Shown here piece by piece: positions 18,524-29,061 of a stretch of DNA of 34,724 nucleotides (position 1 is its first letter; each line of letters starts with the position of its first letter). A model generated the notes under the pieces. That model made no database searches, had not been told where the DNA came from, and saw only the letters and a program-made list of their open reading frames with translations. Made by a program: the position numbers and the translations under genes. This DNA comes from UBA7396 sp034675265 (GTDB lineage: Bacteria; Patescibacteriota; Gracilibacteria; BD1-5; UBA6164), in NCBI GenBank assembly GCA_034675265.1, contig JAUCDK010000012.1, forward strand, positions 1-34,724. Reading direction: 5' to 3'.

Positions 18524-21500
18524 TTATTTTTTCAATAATTCTTTCCAAAATTCTATATCAGAAATTTGTTTCCAAGCTTCTGTAAGATCTTTTTTAAAAT
18601 CTTCAAATTCTTCTTGGTTGTGTGGAACATCAATATATTTATATTCTCCATCTCTTCCCTCAACAAAGTCAAGTGCTAAACTTCCAATTTCATATTTTGA
18701 AGAAAATTCACTATCAAGTTGACACAAAAGTTTATAAAACATCAGTTGTCTAAAATATTTTCATTCTCACTCTTTTTTATTTCCATTTCTATCAATTCCT
18801 TTAATCTCTCAAAGTGATTTTGGTTTTCAAGTTTTATAATCAACTAATGCAATGCTATCTTTAAAAAATGCCATTTGTCCAAAACTATCATTATTATCTG
18901 AAGTTGCAAGTCAAAGTTTCTCAATTTTATCTATTTTTCAAGTCAAAGGAACTCACTCAAAACTGAGTCATTTTGGTCTAAAATTGTATTCCAAATACAA
19001 AACTTCTCTTACATTATTTTTATATGTTTCGTAAAATCATGTAAGTCCTGTTATTCATTTTTGTAATAATTTTTCAAAATTTTCTGGTGGTAAAACTTCT
19101 TTTTCAAGTAAAACTTTAAAAGTAACAGTAAGATAATTTACATCATCCATTTTTCCAGTTTGTTTGTATCTTGAATAGAAAAGTTCCAAAACTCTATGAT
19201 ATACTTTTCAGAAAATAGTTGCATCATTATCAGCAAATGGGTATCTAAATACTACTGAATTGAGAAAATTTAACGGATCTTCTAAAAATACATTTAAATC
19301 CGTTGGAGAAAGTCTATAATTTTCTAAAAATTCTTGTATATAATCAAATTCTAAAGCTCAATATTCAAATAATTTTGGCTTTAAAACATTTTTTATACTT
19401 TGCTCAAAAAAAGTTCCTGAAAGTTCTAAATTATTTTCTTTGTTTTCTAAATTATTTTCAATTTCTGAAATAAAAACACTCGCAAGTTTAATTTTATTTT
19501 CACTTGAAAGTGGAAAACTCAAAATAAGTTCTTTTTTAGCTCTTGAAGCAGCAACAAAGAAAAGTCTTCTTTCCTCTTCAATCGGTTCAGAAATATCTTG
19601 TAATCCATCTCACGCAATTCAAGTTGGAAGTTTTAATTTATCAATTACTCTTTTATTGTCCCAATTTCCTGTAAATAAATTTGCTATAAAAACAACTTCG
19701 TACTCAAGTCATTTACTTCCGTGAGCTGTTAAAACTTGTACTCACGCTTTATTTTTTCTTAAAATTTGTCTTGAAATTGAATAATTATAACTGAGATGAA
19801 GATTTATTTTTGCAAGAAAATTTTGAAGAGAAAAATCTTTTTTCACACTTACATAACTTTTTATTTTATTAAAAAGCGTGTAAATATCTTCAATATCATC
19901 AAAATTCCCATGTTTTTCAACATATTCAATAATTCCGATTTTTTCAATAAAATATGGAAAAAATTCTACAAAATGTAACTCTGATTTTTTTTGTAATAAA
20001 TCAAGAAACATTTCTCTAAAATCTATAATTGCTTGTTTATCTATTAAATCGATAGTTTTTGTTTCCAAATCAAGAATATAATCGTACAATCCTAATTTAA
20101 ATTTTTTGGTATAATTAAAATTATATAATTCTTTATTTATCTTAAAAATATCTGTTTGAGAGAGTCAAATAATTGAACTTCTTATGACATCAATAAAATA
20201 TTTATCATTTTCAAATGTATTTTCTAAACACGATAAAAATTTGATAATAAATTCTACATAATCATTTTTTAAAATATCTGTATTGAGTTTTGAAGTAACT
20301 GGAATATTATTTTGTTCTAAAAAATTTGAAAATTCCTCAACTTCAGCATTATTTCTCACAATAATTGCAATTTCTTCATATGGAATATTTGCTTCTAATC
20401 TTTTTTTGATTTCTCAAACGATATATCATGCTTGTTCTTCTTTTGTATTTGGAGTCACTAAAATCGGAATATTTGAAAGAGAAGAAAGTTCAGCGTTACT
20501 CGAAATAAGTTTTTTTTCAAGTCCTGAAATTCTTGTTGAAAGTCTTTCATTATTATTTTCAATCAAAGAAGTACATAAATCCAAAATTCATTGAGTCGAA
20601 CGATAATTATTTTCTAAAACTATCATTTTCGTTTCAGGAAAATGAGTTGAAAATTCGAGCATATTCTCAATATTCGCTCATTGAAAACGATAAATTGATT
20701 GGTCATCATCTCATACAACCAAAATATTTGGAGTATCTTCTCAAACACTCAAAATGAAATCTATAATTTTATTTTGTGCATTATTGGTATCTTGAAATTC
20801 ATCCAGCATAATAAATTGATATTTTTCTGCATAAAAATATTTTACCTCTTCATCTTGTGAAAACACTTCTACTACATAATTAATCATATCTGAAAAATCA
20901 TATTTTTCTTCCTTTTTTAATGTTTCTAAATAAATTTTATAGAGATGATTGAGTTCAAATAATTTTTTTATGTGTTTTTCTTGCGTATCTTTTGTGGTTT
21001 CATATTTTTTAAGAGTTGGTTTTATTTCTGATAAGATTTCAGCATAATTTGTCTCTTGTTTTTTGATAATATTTTCAAATTCGTTTGGAGTCACTGCTTC
21101 TTGTTTAAGCGTGTTAATACGAGATTTTATATCTCTTAAATACAAAAATGGATCAAAATCATTCGTAAGATATTCGATATTTTTATTTTGAATTTCTGTT
21201 GTTAAAATATTTTTAAGTATTTCCAAACTATCCACATCATCAATTGGTGCAGAAGCTTTATATTGAATAAATTTTTCTGGAAAATTTCTAATAACATCCT
21301 GACAAAATGAGTGAATAGTAGAAACAGAAACTTTGTATCCGTCAGCTCATAAAAATTTTTCTAATCTTTTTTTAATAGCAATTACTCACGCATCGGTAAA
21401 AGTGGTGATAAGAATATTTCACGGATTTATTCCTGTTTGATTCAGAATATTTGCGGTTCTGAGTCCTATGATTTGAGTTTTTCAAGTTCCAGGTCCAGCA

Positions 21501-21592
21501 ACTACCATAACTGGTCCATAAATGGTGTCTACAGCTTCTTTTTGGCTTGGATTGAGTTTGTTGTATTCTGTTTCAAAGATATCTTTTTTCAT
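18524..21592 (-). CDS. Single-chain UvrD/AddA-like helicase with C-terminal PD-(D/E)XK nuclease
   Basis: 1022 residues. SF1A helicase motifs appear in order: Q-motif LNPSQKEAV, Walker A AGPGTGKT (33-39), TTFTDAG, motif II MLDEFQDT (about 264), motif III VVGDDDQSIYRFQGAN, motif IV ENNYRST, motif V TAHGSKGLEYEVVFI (about 621), motif VI EERRLFFVAASRAKK. The C-terminus has a RecB/AddB-like nuclease: FGKVYHRVLELFY, SFEGVPLTGKIDKIE (catalytic Asp) and ALVDYKTGKPK (D-x-K). This is the one-protein helicase-nuclease seen in CPR and other bacteria lacking RecBCD or AddAB, likely for double-strand break resection. Standard code fragments it into at least five pieces. A clean TATAAT lies at 21621-21626 (minus) upstream. 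Confidence 0.9.
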
Positions 21593-21661
21593 GCAAAAAA
21601 TTTAAAAAATAGTTTGTTTTATTATATGAATTTTTTGAAGAATGGAAGTTTTTTAGGAAAA

Positions 21662-23845
21662 TTATTGCCACATAAACCAATTATATCACGCACTATGATT
21701 TCCCCCTCAATTTGGAAGACATAAAACTCAATTTGAAATTGTTTGAATAGAATGTGTACATCAATATCATCAGTGTCATCAATTATTTATTGATAAATAC
21801 CAATTTCAATTATTTGTATTATTATTGTTTATAATATTATTCGCATAACTACATCATGTCGAAGGGAGTGGAACCCATGTACTTCCACAATCTAATGAGT
21901 ACGAAGAGTTTGTCGTAGTTGCCCGATATGCATCACAAGAACTTGTCCATCAAAAAGTAAAGTTTCAAACTTTTCTAAATTTATATAAAGGACACGAGAG
22001 ACTTCATCATATATAGATATCTCAATTACTTTTTGTATCCCACCAAGCTTTTATATTTGCTCCTCAATTAGAAGTTCCTCATGCATACCAATTACAATTA
22101 CTTTCAGCTGTGACACTGCTTACATGAATATAAATATTTCCTGCATTGTCTCTTACTCTTATCTGATTTGCATTTAAAGTATAATTACTTCCTGAAAAAT
22201 CCTTTGTATTTCCAGCCTGCCAAGTATTTCATCCATCAAAACTATATGGGGCTGAGTGTAATCAAATTAGATCATTTGCACCATTTATAGAAAATCTCAA
22301 TACATTACAACTTACATTTGACGAAGTAATATTTGTAATCGTAGGGGCTGTTTTATCTCTACATTCATTTCATTCTTTTGTCCAAGCACTATTACATGTC
22401 CAAGCACAATTTCCAGGAGGTGACCAACTCGTTCCATTCCAATTAATATCTACATTTGTAAGAGTATAACTTGCATTTATTGGTGCTCATGATTGTGTAC
22501 ATGCTACTTGTTTTGTATTTGAAATACAAGTTTGATTGTCTTCTGTATGATAATTTTCATTACAACTTTGAAGAGTTGGAAGAGAATTTTCATTTTCATT
22601 TATATAACTTCCATCGTTACATTCTATATCAACAGAATATTTAAAAATTCCATTATTTTCTGAAATATTATTCGAAAAAATATTTATTCAATCTCAATGA
22701 GATATTGCTGGAATACTATATGTATGACTATTATAAAGATAACTTCAATTCGCAGTACAATTATTTATTTCTCATTTTACACAATTTATATATTGATAGT
22801 CCTCATCTCATGAAAGTACCCCATCATTACAAGTTTTTATTTGAGAATTATTTTCACAAGTATTAATAGTATCAAATTTATTTATAGTTTCTAGTTTATG
22901 GAGAGTTATATTTTGTCAATTCTGTACTATAATTCCAGATATTTCACAGCTTTTAAATATTTTTGGTTCTGATAAAGCTCATCATCACAAAATCATATTT
23001 TTTATATTCTCTTTTATGTTTTCATCATTATAAATATCTCAAGAAAATAGATTAAAACTTTCTAAAATATTTCCTGTAAAAATTTCTTCAAAATTTGCTT
23101 TGGTAAGTGTAGTTATGTTGACTCAAGTAAGAGTCGCATTTGGAGATTTTGTTATTTCTTTTATGAGCGTATTTGCATTTATTTTTTGTATATTTTCTGT
23201 AGTATTATTTCAACTTTTATCATATGGAAGATTTGATTTATTATTTAAAATATAATAAGTATCATTATTTAATAATTCAATACTTCATGTATTATTAAAT
23301 AAAATACTTGGGATATTTGCAATATAAATCTCGCTTCAAGATTGAAATTTTAAATATCATAAGTAATTTCAACTTACTTTTGCCTCAATATTATCTGCAT
23401 AAACATTCTCTATAAATGGTCTATATCCTATTTCTCATTCTATAATATTTGCTATTTGATAATATTTTTTATCTGTAGATGTTCCATACATATAGTTTTT
23501 ATCTACTAAAGGATCTTTAGGAATTTTATTTATTTGTATAACATTTGAAATAGTTTCTCCTATTTCTCATACATAGGTAAGATTGATATTATTTATTTTT
23601 CCAGTTCCTGAAATATTATCTGGAATTGGATAGGTAGCTGTTTTTACTTGAAAAAGATTCAATCATGTTTCTATATTTTTAATTGCTGTTATTCTATTTC
23701 CGTCTCTCGCATTTCCAGAATAATTTTTAAATGATATAAATGCAATCGTTGCTAATATTGCTAATATGGTTATAACTATAATAAGCTCTACTAAAGTAAA
23801 ACCTTTTTTAATTCAAAAAAATATATTTGTATTTTTTGTCTCCAT
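21662..23845 (-). CDS. Large pseudopilin-like surface protein with Cys-rich and Ig-like regions
   Basis: 727 residues. The class III leader METKNTNIFFGIKKG|FTLVELIIVI is cleaved after Gly15, with Glu at mature +5. The following helix ILAILATIAFISFKNYSGNARDGNR is nearly identical to that of the pilin-like protein at 11613-13424, so the two are paralogues with different ectodomains. A GspG-like head (about 50-180) is followed by an Asn-rich linker, EGF-like Cys modules (CNDGVLSGDEDY; SCNENYHTEDNQTC), and an Ig/Big-like 'DKTAPTITNITSSNVSC' domain near 520. The Asn/Gly/Trp-rich C-terminus ends GGNHSAGYNWFMWQ, with most Gly as TGA. Likely a minor pilin or adhesin at the cell surface, possibly host-contact. 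It ends 69 nt from the helicase start. Confidence 0.85.
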
Positions 23846-23879
23846 AGAAAAATTTTGTTAAAAAATAATATATAAAATA

Positions 23880-23907
23880 AGTCTAACATATATAAAAAAA
23901 TTTGCAA
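23880..23907 (-). promoter_or_regulatory. Promoter of second pilin-like gene
   Basis: Minus-strand TTGCAA (23902-23907), 16 bp, TAGACT (23880-23885). It has the same -35 and spacing as the first pilin-like gene. Confidence 0.5.
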
Positions 23908-23937
23908 AAAAATAAAAGCCTAAGGCTTTTATTTTTT
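23906..23937. terminator. Terminator after DAHP synthase gene
   Basis: AAATAAAAGCC-taa-GGCTTTTATTT with long A/T runs on both strands. The DAHP synthase stop codon lies inside the arm. Confidence 0.88.
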
Positions 23938-25002
23938 TGATGTTCTGATTGCAACAGCTCTATTTAATTCTTCAATCATTTTTTTATTTGTTTCCCAATT
24001 TACACAAGCATCCGTAACACTTACTCCTGGAAGTAAATCATCACTTAATGGTTGATTTCCTTCATTAAGATTTCCTTCGATCATAATTCAAACTATTTTT
24101 TGATTTCCCGCAGCAATTTGTCTTGCAATTTCTGCTGATACAATAGGTTGATTCTTGTAATCTTTTTGAGAATTTCCATGAGAAGCATCAACTACGATTC
24201 CTGTTCTTAACATAGATCATTTTAAAATATGTGCTGTTTTTTTAATATCTTCTTCTGAATAATTTGGTCAAGAAGCTCATCATCTCAAAATAATATGTCC
24301 ATCTGGATTTCAAGAAGTCGTAACTTTTGCTACCTTTCCTCATTTTGTAACTGATGGAAAACTATGTTTTCCTCTTGATGATTTAATAGCATCAAGAGCG
24401 ATTTGAATATCACCACTTGTACCATTTTTAAAACCAACTGGCATAGAAAGTCCTGAAACTAATTTTCTGTGTTCTTGGCTTTCAGTTGTTCTTGCACCAA
24501 TTGCTCCCCAAGTTACTAAATCTCAAATATATTGTGGAGTAATGGTATCTAAAAATTCAACCGCAGTTGGAATTCCCATTTGATTAATTTTGAGTAATAA
24601 TTCTCTTGCTATATGTAATCCTGCATCAATATCACAACTATCATCTAAATGTGGGTCATTTAAAAGTCCTTTCCATCCAACTGTTGTTCTTGGTTTTTCA
24701 AAATATGTTCTCATTACCAAAAATAAATGTGGATTTTCTTCTTTAATTGATTGTAATAATTTTGCATACTCAAGTGCTTCGTCAACATTGTGAATAGAAC
24801 ATGGTCCTGTAACAACAAGAAGTCTATCATCTTGTAAATTAATAATATTACTTACTGAAATTCTACTGAGTTCAATGAATTGCTCTGTTGCTTCATCAAG
24901 TGGATATTTTTCAACTAATTCTTTTGGAGAAATAATTTCTTCAATACTTTCAATTCTTTTATCATCAACACTTGAAAGTGTATCATTTACTGGCTGTATC
25001 AT
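23929..25002 (-). CDS. 3-deoxy-7-phosphoheptulonate (DAHP) synthase, type I AroFGH class
   Basis: 357 residues, the usual length. Motifs: VTGPCSIHN with Cys as metal ligand; MRTYFEKPRTTVGWKGLLNDP (PEP/metal site); TAVEFLDTITPQYIGDLVTWGAIGARTTESQ; GFKNGTSGD; GNPDGHIILRGG; VDASHGNSQK; GIMIEGNLNEGNQ; and DACVNWE. It condenses PEP and erythrose-4-phosphate in the first step of the shikimate pathway. In E. coli, isozymes are feedback-inhibited by Phe, Tyr or Trp. No other shikimate gene is in the window, which is striking because most members of these phyla lack amino-acid biosynthesis. Expression appears controlled by the aromatic leader peptide attenuator directly upstream. Confidence 0.93.
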
Positions 25003-25021
25003 AAAACAAAATTTAATAAAT

Positions 25022-25050
25022 AAAAAAGTTCCTCAAAACTTGAAGAACTT
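25022..25050 (-). terminator. Attenuator terminator of DAHP synthase
   Basis: Minus-strand hairpin AAGTTCTTCAA / TTGAGGAACTT with a 3-nt loop, followed by T6 and ending 20 nt before the DAHP synthase ATG. Its 5' arm (25040-25047) can instead pair with TTGAAGGA at the end of the leader peptide (25084-25091), an 8-bp antiterminator. Confidence 0.85.
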
Positions 25051-25079
25051 GTAGGTTGGTATAATCAAACAACAAAAAA

Positions 25080-25145
25080 CTAATCCTTCAAAGAGAACCT
25101 ATTAAAGAAAAAGAAAAAATATGACCATTTTTTTGTAACTCACAT
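25080..25145 (-). CDS. Aromatic-amino-acid leader peptide (attenuator) with in-frame UGA
   Basis: 21 codons: ATG TGA then GTT ACA AAA AAA TGG TCA TAT TTT TTC TTT TTC TTT, reading M-G-V-T-K-K-W-S-Y-F-F-F-F-F, followed by N-R-F-S-L-K-D and TAG. Trp, Tyr and six Phe are exactly the end products of the pathway whose first enzyme, DAHP synthase, follows. A ribosome stalled on the Phe run leaves 25084-25091 free to form the antiterminator. One that reaches TAG covers it and lets the terminator at 25022-25050 form. The second codon is TGA, so the peptide exists only under code 25. A shorter frame from ATG at 25123 (M-V-I-F-F-L-F-L) exists but lacks Trp and Tyr. No Shine-Dalgarno is seen. The family analogue is pheL/trpL. 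Confidence 0.75.
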
Positions 25146-25174
25146 AATCTTGAAAATTATTATTAAGTAATGTT

Positions 25175-25202
25175 TTTATATTGATAAAAATATATTTGTC
25201 AA
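25175..25202 (-). promoter_or_regulatory. Promoter of DAHP synthase leader
   Basis: Minus-strand TTGACA (25197-25202), 16 bp, TATAAA (25175-25180), 30 bp before the leader peptide start. It lies 7 nt downstream of the ThyX-like stop. Confidence 0.7.
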
Positions 25203-25208
25203 AATTTT

Positions 25209-26339
25209 TTATAATTTTATATATCTGGCAAATATTGGAGAAAGTTTTTTGAACTCTTTATAGAGTTCTGCTTGTATATCTTTTAATACTTTTTCTTCAA
25301 ATTTATATTCAAAAAATTCAACCAATTCTATAGGATTAAGCTCAACAGTTGTTCTTACTAAATGTGCATTTGCTCATAAATAAAATAAAATATTTTTCTC
25401 TGAAAACGCAATTTTTTGAGAAAAAAGAGTAATTTGGGTCAAAAGATCATCAAACTTTGCTTGTATATTTTGATATTCTTTTTTTTCTAAAAATTCTGGA
25501 TAATCATATCCTAAAATCGGAAGAGAATTTTGTAAAACTCAAAAATGAGGAAAAATATATTTTAACTTTGTATAATGAAAAAAATCAAGAGTTAACTCAA
25601 AACTCAAACTTGCATGTCCAAATTCATATGGTAAAATATCTCCTGATTTTCTTTCTCAAAGCGAAAGTCTAAAAAGTACATCTTTATCAGAATTATCCAT
25701 ATTTTCTACAATATCTATCGATTCATCAACAGAAAGTCATTCACTCGAAAGATTTTTGAAAAGAAGTGAGGTAACGATTTGATTATCAAAATCTCATTCA
25801 AATATCACAGAAACTTGTTCATTTGCTTCTATTCATTGAAAAAGTCCAGCCTGTTCTTCATCGTATTCATTTGAATAATTTTCAGAAATAAATTTTCTTA
25901 ATTTTACTTGATTAATAAGAGGATTTTCACTAAAATTTCAAGAAATATTTTGCGTTTCAAATGCTTTTTTTACATTTCATAAAATATTTCTTATTTCATG
26001 AACTTCAAGTGCTGAAATAAGATGAATTATTTTTTGAGTTTTATTTTTTTGAAACGAAATTTTTACAGATACCAAAGCTGCAACTGGTAATAAATAATCT
26101 TTTAATTCAGGATTGGTTTGAGAAAAAGAAATCAACTCTTCCCCATATTTTTTATATTCTTCAAAAGACTCTGATAGAACAATATCATCTTCCTGATACA
26201 TTTCTATTTTATCAGATTTTATGATTTGAACTTCTGCAACTTGATACAAATTATTTTGTAAAGAAATAGCTGAAACAAGAGATATTTTATCAATATTTAT
26301 GATGATATTTTCATCATTTTTTTGAACATTTACTGACAT
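25209..26339 (-). CDS. Degenerate, duplicated ThyX-like protein
   Basis: 376 residues. Two halves each end like ThyX: LLPVAALVSVKISFQ...IIHLISALEVHEIRNIL (about 85-120) and NAHLVRTTVELNPIELVEFFEYKFEEKVLKDIQAELYK (about 325-362; ThyX 'R....n.rel.hFl..R....aq.Ei'). The second half also has PYEFGHASLSFELTLDFF, like the ThyX strand before the active site. The ThyX signature RHR-x7-S-x-R is missing; KLKYIFPHFG stands in its place. It is therefore probably not an active flavin-dependent thymidylate synthase, and ThyA is present two genes upstream. It overlaps the DHFR stop by 1 nt (TAATG), implying translational coupling. It may be a regulator or structural partner, or retain FAD binding. The family call rests on resemblance alone. 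Confidence 0.45.
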
Positions 26340-26851
26340 TATTTTTTATATTTAGAAAATAAATATTTTTCTTCTCAAACTGAGATGGTATCTTGAAAAT
26401 ATGACGTATATTTTGATAGATCAACTTCCACAAAAGTGTCACAATCATGTGTTCCAGGAATATTTGTGAGATATATTTCATCTACAAGATTTTTTTGAAA
26501 GCTATAATTATAAATACTTGCTCATCAAATGATAAAAATTTTTTCAACTTCTTCATCTGCTTGAGCTTTTTCTATCGCATTTTCAATACTAGTAAATCAT
26601 TCATATATCTCTGAATTTTGAATTTGTGAAGAAACAACAAAATTTTTTCTTCCAGAAAATGGTCTGAATTTTTCAGGAATACTTTCCCAAGTTTTTCTTC
26701 CCATAATAAGGGCATTTTTTTTGTCTGGATTTTTTGTATCTAAAGTAATTTCTTTAAAGTTTTTTAGATCTGATTTCCAAGGAATATCATTTCATTTTCA
26801 AATTCAAAATTCTTCATCTACTGCCAAAATGGCAATTATTTTTTTATTCAT
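26339..26851 (-). CDS. folA: Dihydrofolate reductase
   Basis: 170 residues. AVDEEFGIGKGNDIPWKSDLK (Met20-loop region, with the Trp and the catalytic acid replaced by the usual D at SDLK), ALIMGRKTWESIP (NADPH site), GRKNFVVSS, and IFIIGGASIY, whose two glycines are both TGA. It reduces dihydrofolate to tetrahydrofolate with NADPH, regenerating the cofactor that ThyA oxidises. It starts 11 nt after the thyA stop and overlaps the ThyX-like gene by 1 nt. Confidence 0.93.
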
Positions 26852-26862
26852 ATTTTTTTATA

Positions 26863-27768
26863 TTAAACAGCAATCGGAGCTTTAATCGCAGGATGAGAGA
26901 CATAATCTTTCAACTCAAAATCATCAATTTTAAAATCAAAAATACTTTTTACTTCTGGATTTATTACAAGAGTTGGAATTGGAAATGGTGTTCTTGAAAG
27001 TTGTTCTTTCACTTGATCAAAATGATTTGTATAAATATGCGTATCTCAAAGTGTATGCACAAAATCTCCATATTCTAAATCACAAACTTGCGCAATCATC
27101 ATAGTCAAAAGTGCATACGAAGCAATATTAAACGGAACTCATAAAAAAGTATCTGCTGATCTTTGATAGAGTTGACAAGATAATTTTCCATTTGCTACAT
27201 AAAATTGAAATAATGTATGACAAGGTGGAAGTCATGATTTTGCCATTTCCTCAATTTCTACTGGATTCCAAGCTGAAACTATCATTCTTCTACTATCAGG
27301 AGAATTTTTTATTTGATTAATTACATTAGTAATTTGATCGATTCATCAAAAATCTCTCCATTGTTTTCCATAAACAGGTCAAAGTTCTCACCATTTTTTT
27401 GCAAAATCTGCATCATTTTTAATATTTTCTATAAATTCTTGCAGTTTTTCTGACCATTCTGGAGAATATTTTGGAAAATCTTTTTCTAAATCATTTGCTT
27501 TCAAATATGCCTGAAATGGCCATTCATTCCAAATTTTTACATCATTATCTACTAAATATTTAATATTTGTGTCTCCATTTAAAAACCAAATAAGTTCATG
27601 AATAATTCCTCTCAAAAACATTTTTTTTGTAGTAAGAAGTGGAAAACCTTCACTTAAATCAAATCTCATTTGATAGCCAAAAATACTTTTTGTTCAAACT
27701 CAAGTTCTATCACTTTTAAGAACTCATTTATCCATAATAGTTGAGAGCAAATCCAAATATTGTTGCAT
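26863..27768 (-). CDS. thyA: Thymidylate synthase
   Basis: 301 residues. DRTGVGTKSIFGYQMRFDLS with GFPLLTTKK at the start; HELIWFLNGDTNI; RDFGGIDQI; DSRRMIVSAWNP; the active site LPPCHTLFQFYV with Cys183; LYQRSADTFLGVPFNIASYALL; and GDTHIYTNH. It methylates dUMP to dTMP with methylene-tetrahydrofolate. The insert PWQ-region of about 35 residues (95-130) is longer than E. coli ThyA. Many conserved glycines are TGA (for example RTGVGTK). It is the first gene of the thyA-folA-ThyX-like operon. Confidence 0.95.
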
Positions 27769-27828
27769 AATTCGATAGTTAAAATTAAACAATTTCAGTA
27801 TATAAGAAGAGGAGAAAAAATCAAAAGA

Positions 27829-27859
27829 AAAAACCAAGATAGACACATCTTGATTTTTT
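27829..27859 (-). terminator. Terminator after ychF
   Basis: Minus-strand hairpin AATCAAGAT / ATCTTGGTTTTTT with T-run, just after the ychF stop. The remaining gap of about 60 bp to thyA must hold the thyA promoter, but I see no convincing boxes. Confidence 0.75.
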
Positions 27860-27863
27860 CTTT

Positions 27864-28940
27864 TTAACTACTAAATTTAAATAGCATTACATCCCCATCT
27901 TTTACGATGTAATCTTTTCCTTGTAAACTTACTTTTGCTTTTTCTCTTGCTCCAGACCATCCACCAAATTCTACCAAATCAGCCCAATTTACCACATCAG
28001 CTTTAATAAACCATTTTTCAAAATCCGTATGAATTACTCCTGCTGCTTGAGGAGCAGTTGCACCAACTGGAATCGTCCAAGCTCTTACTTCTTTTTCTCC
28101 AGCTGTAAAATAATATTGTAATCCTAAAGAATCATACGAAGCTTTGATAAGATTATCAAGTCCAGTGGTAATTAATCCCATTTCTGTTAAAAATTCTCTT
28201 CTTTCATCTTCGCTCATTTCAATCATATCAGCTTCAAGTTTTGCACAAATTGGCACTACTTTTGCATTGGTTACTCAAATAATTTCACTTAATTTTTCTT
28301 CTGAAGTATCCATCATTTCTTCTGAAACATTTACAGCATATACAAATTTTTTATTGGTAAGTAAATGTAAATCATCAAAATATTCTTGTTCTTCTTCAGA
28401 AATTACTGAAATTGCAAGTTTTCCTTCATTTAAATCTTTTAAAACTCTTTCGTATACTTCTTGAGCCGTTGCTGCTTCTTTATTTGCTCTGGCTTTTTTT
28501 GCATTGTCATTCACTCTTCTCCCGAGAGTGTCAATATCTGCTAAAATAAGTTCTGAATTGATAACTTCAATATCTCTTTTGGGATTTACATTTCCAGAAA
28601 CGTGAATAATATCATCATTTTGAAATACTCTTACTACTTGTAAAATAGCATCTGCTTCTCTAATATTTGCTAAAAATTTATTTCCAAGTCCTTCTCATTT
28701 TGAAGCTCATTCAACAATTCCTGCAATATCAATAAATTCACAAGTTGCTGGAATTACTTTTTGTCCATTTACTGCAGCTCTAATTTTTTCCAGTCTTACG
28801 TCATTTACATTTACCATTCATACATTTGGTTCAATCGTACAAAATGGGAAATTCGCAGCCTCAGCAGCATAATTTTTTGTCAAAGCATTAAATAAAGTTG
28901 ATTTTCATACATTTGGAAGTCAAACAATTCCTACCTTCAT
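27864..28940 (-). CDS. ychF: Redox/translation-associated GTPase YchF (Obg family)
   Basis: 358 residues. G1 GLPNVGKST (7-15), then FPFCTIEPN (switch I), DIAGIVEGASKGEGLGNKFL (G3/switch II), a coiled-coil insert, and NVSEE at the place of NKxE-type specificity, consistent with YchF preferring ATP. The C-terminal TGS domain has TFFTAGEKEVRAW-like YYFTAGEKEVRAWTIPVG and a closing DGDVMLFKF. YchF is a ribosome-binding ATPase linked to translation control and oxidative stress. Glycines of the G1 box include TGA. It is monocistronic, divergent from the VanZ gene. Confidence 0.95.
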
Positions 28941-28969
28941 TTTCTCATATTTAAAAAATAATTTCGCTT

Positions 28970-28997
28970 ATTATATGAAAAAATCTCTCAAAGCAAA
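28970..28997 (-). promoter_or_regulatory. Promoter of ychF
   Basis: Minus-strand TATAAT (28970-28975) with TTTGCT (28992-28997) 16 bp upstream. The -10 is consensus, the -35 is weak. Confidence 0.5.
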
Positions 28998-29003
28998 AAA
29001 GTT

Positions 29004-29031
29004 TTGAAAGATTTTAGATTTTCATTAAGAT
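29004..29031 (+). promoter_or_regulatory. Promoter of VanZ-family gene
   Basis: TTGAAA (29004-29009), 16 bp, TAAGAT (29026-29031), 31 bp before the ATG. It is divergent from the ychF promoter. Confidence 0.5.
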
Positions 29032-29061
29032 TTTATAAAAATATTTTTTTATTTTTCTATT

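Noticed and set aside
21670..22016. Plus-strand ORFs here (one reading HHVEGSGTHVLPQ...)
   Set aside because: They are antisense shadows of the C-terminus of the pilin-like gene, whose minus frame is open with Gly/Asn/Cys patterns to 21662.
25099..25123. Alternative leader ORF M-V-I-F-F-L-F-L
   Set aside because: It overlaps the longer leader frame, lacks Trp and Tyr, and stops before the antiterminator segment; the 21-codon frame explains the pairing better.
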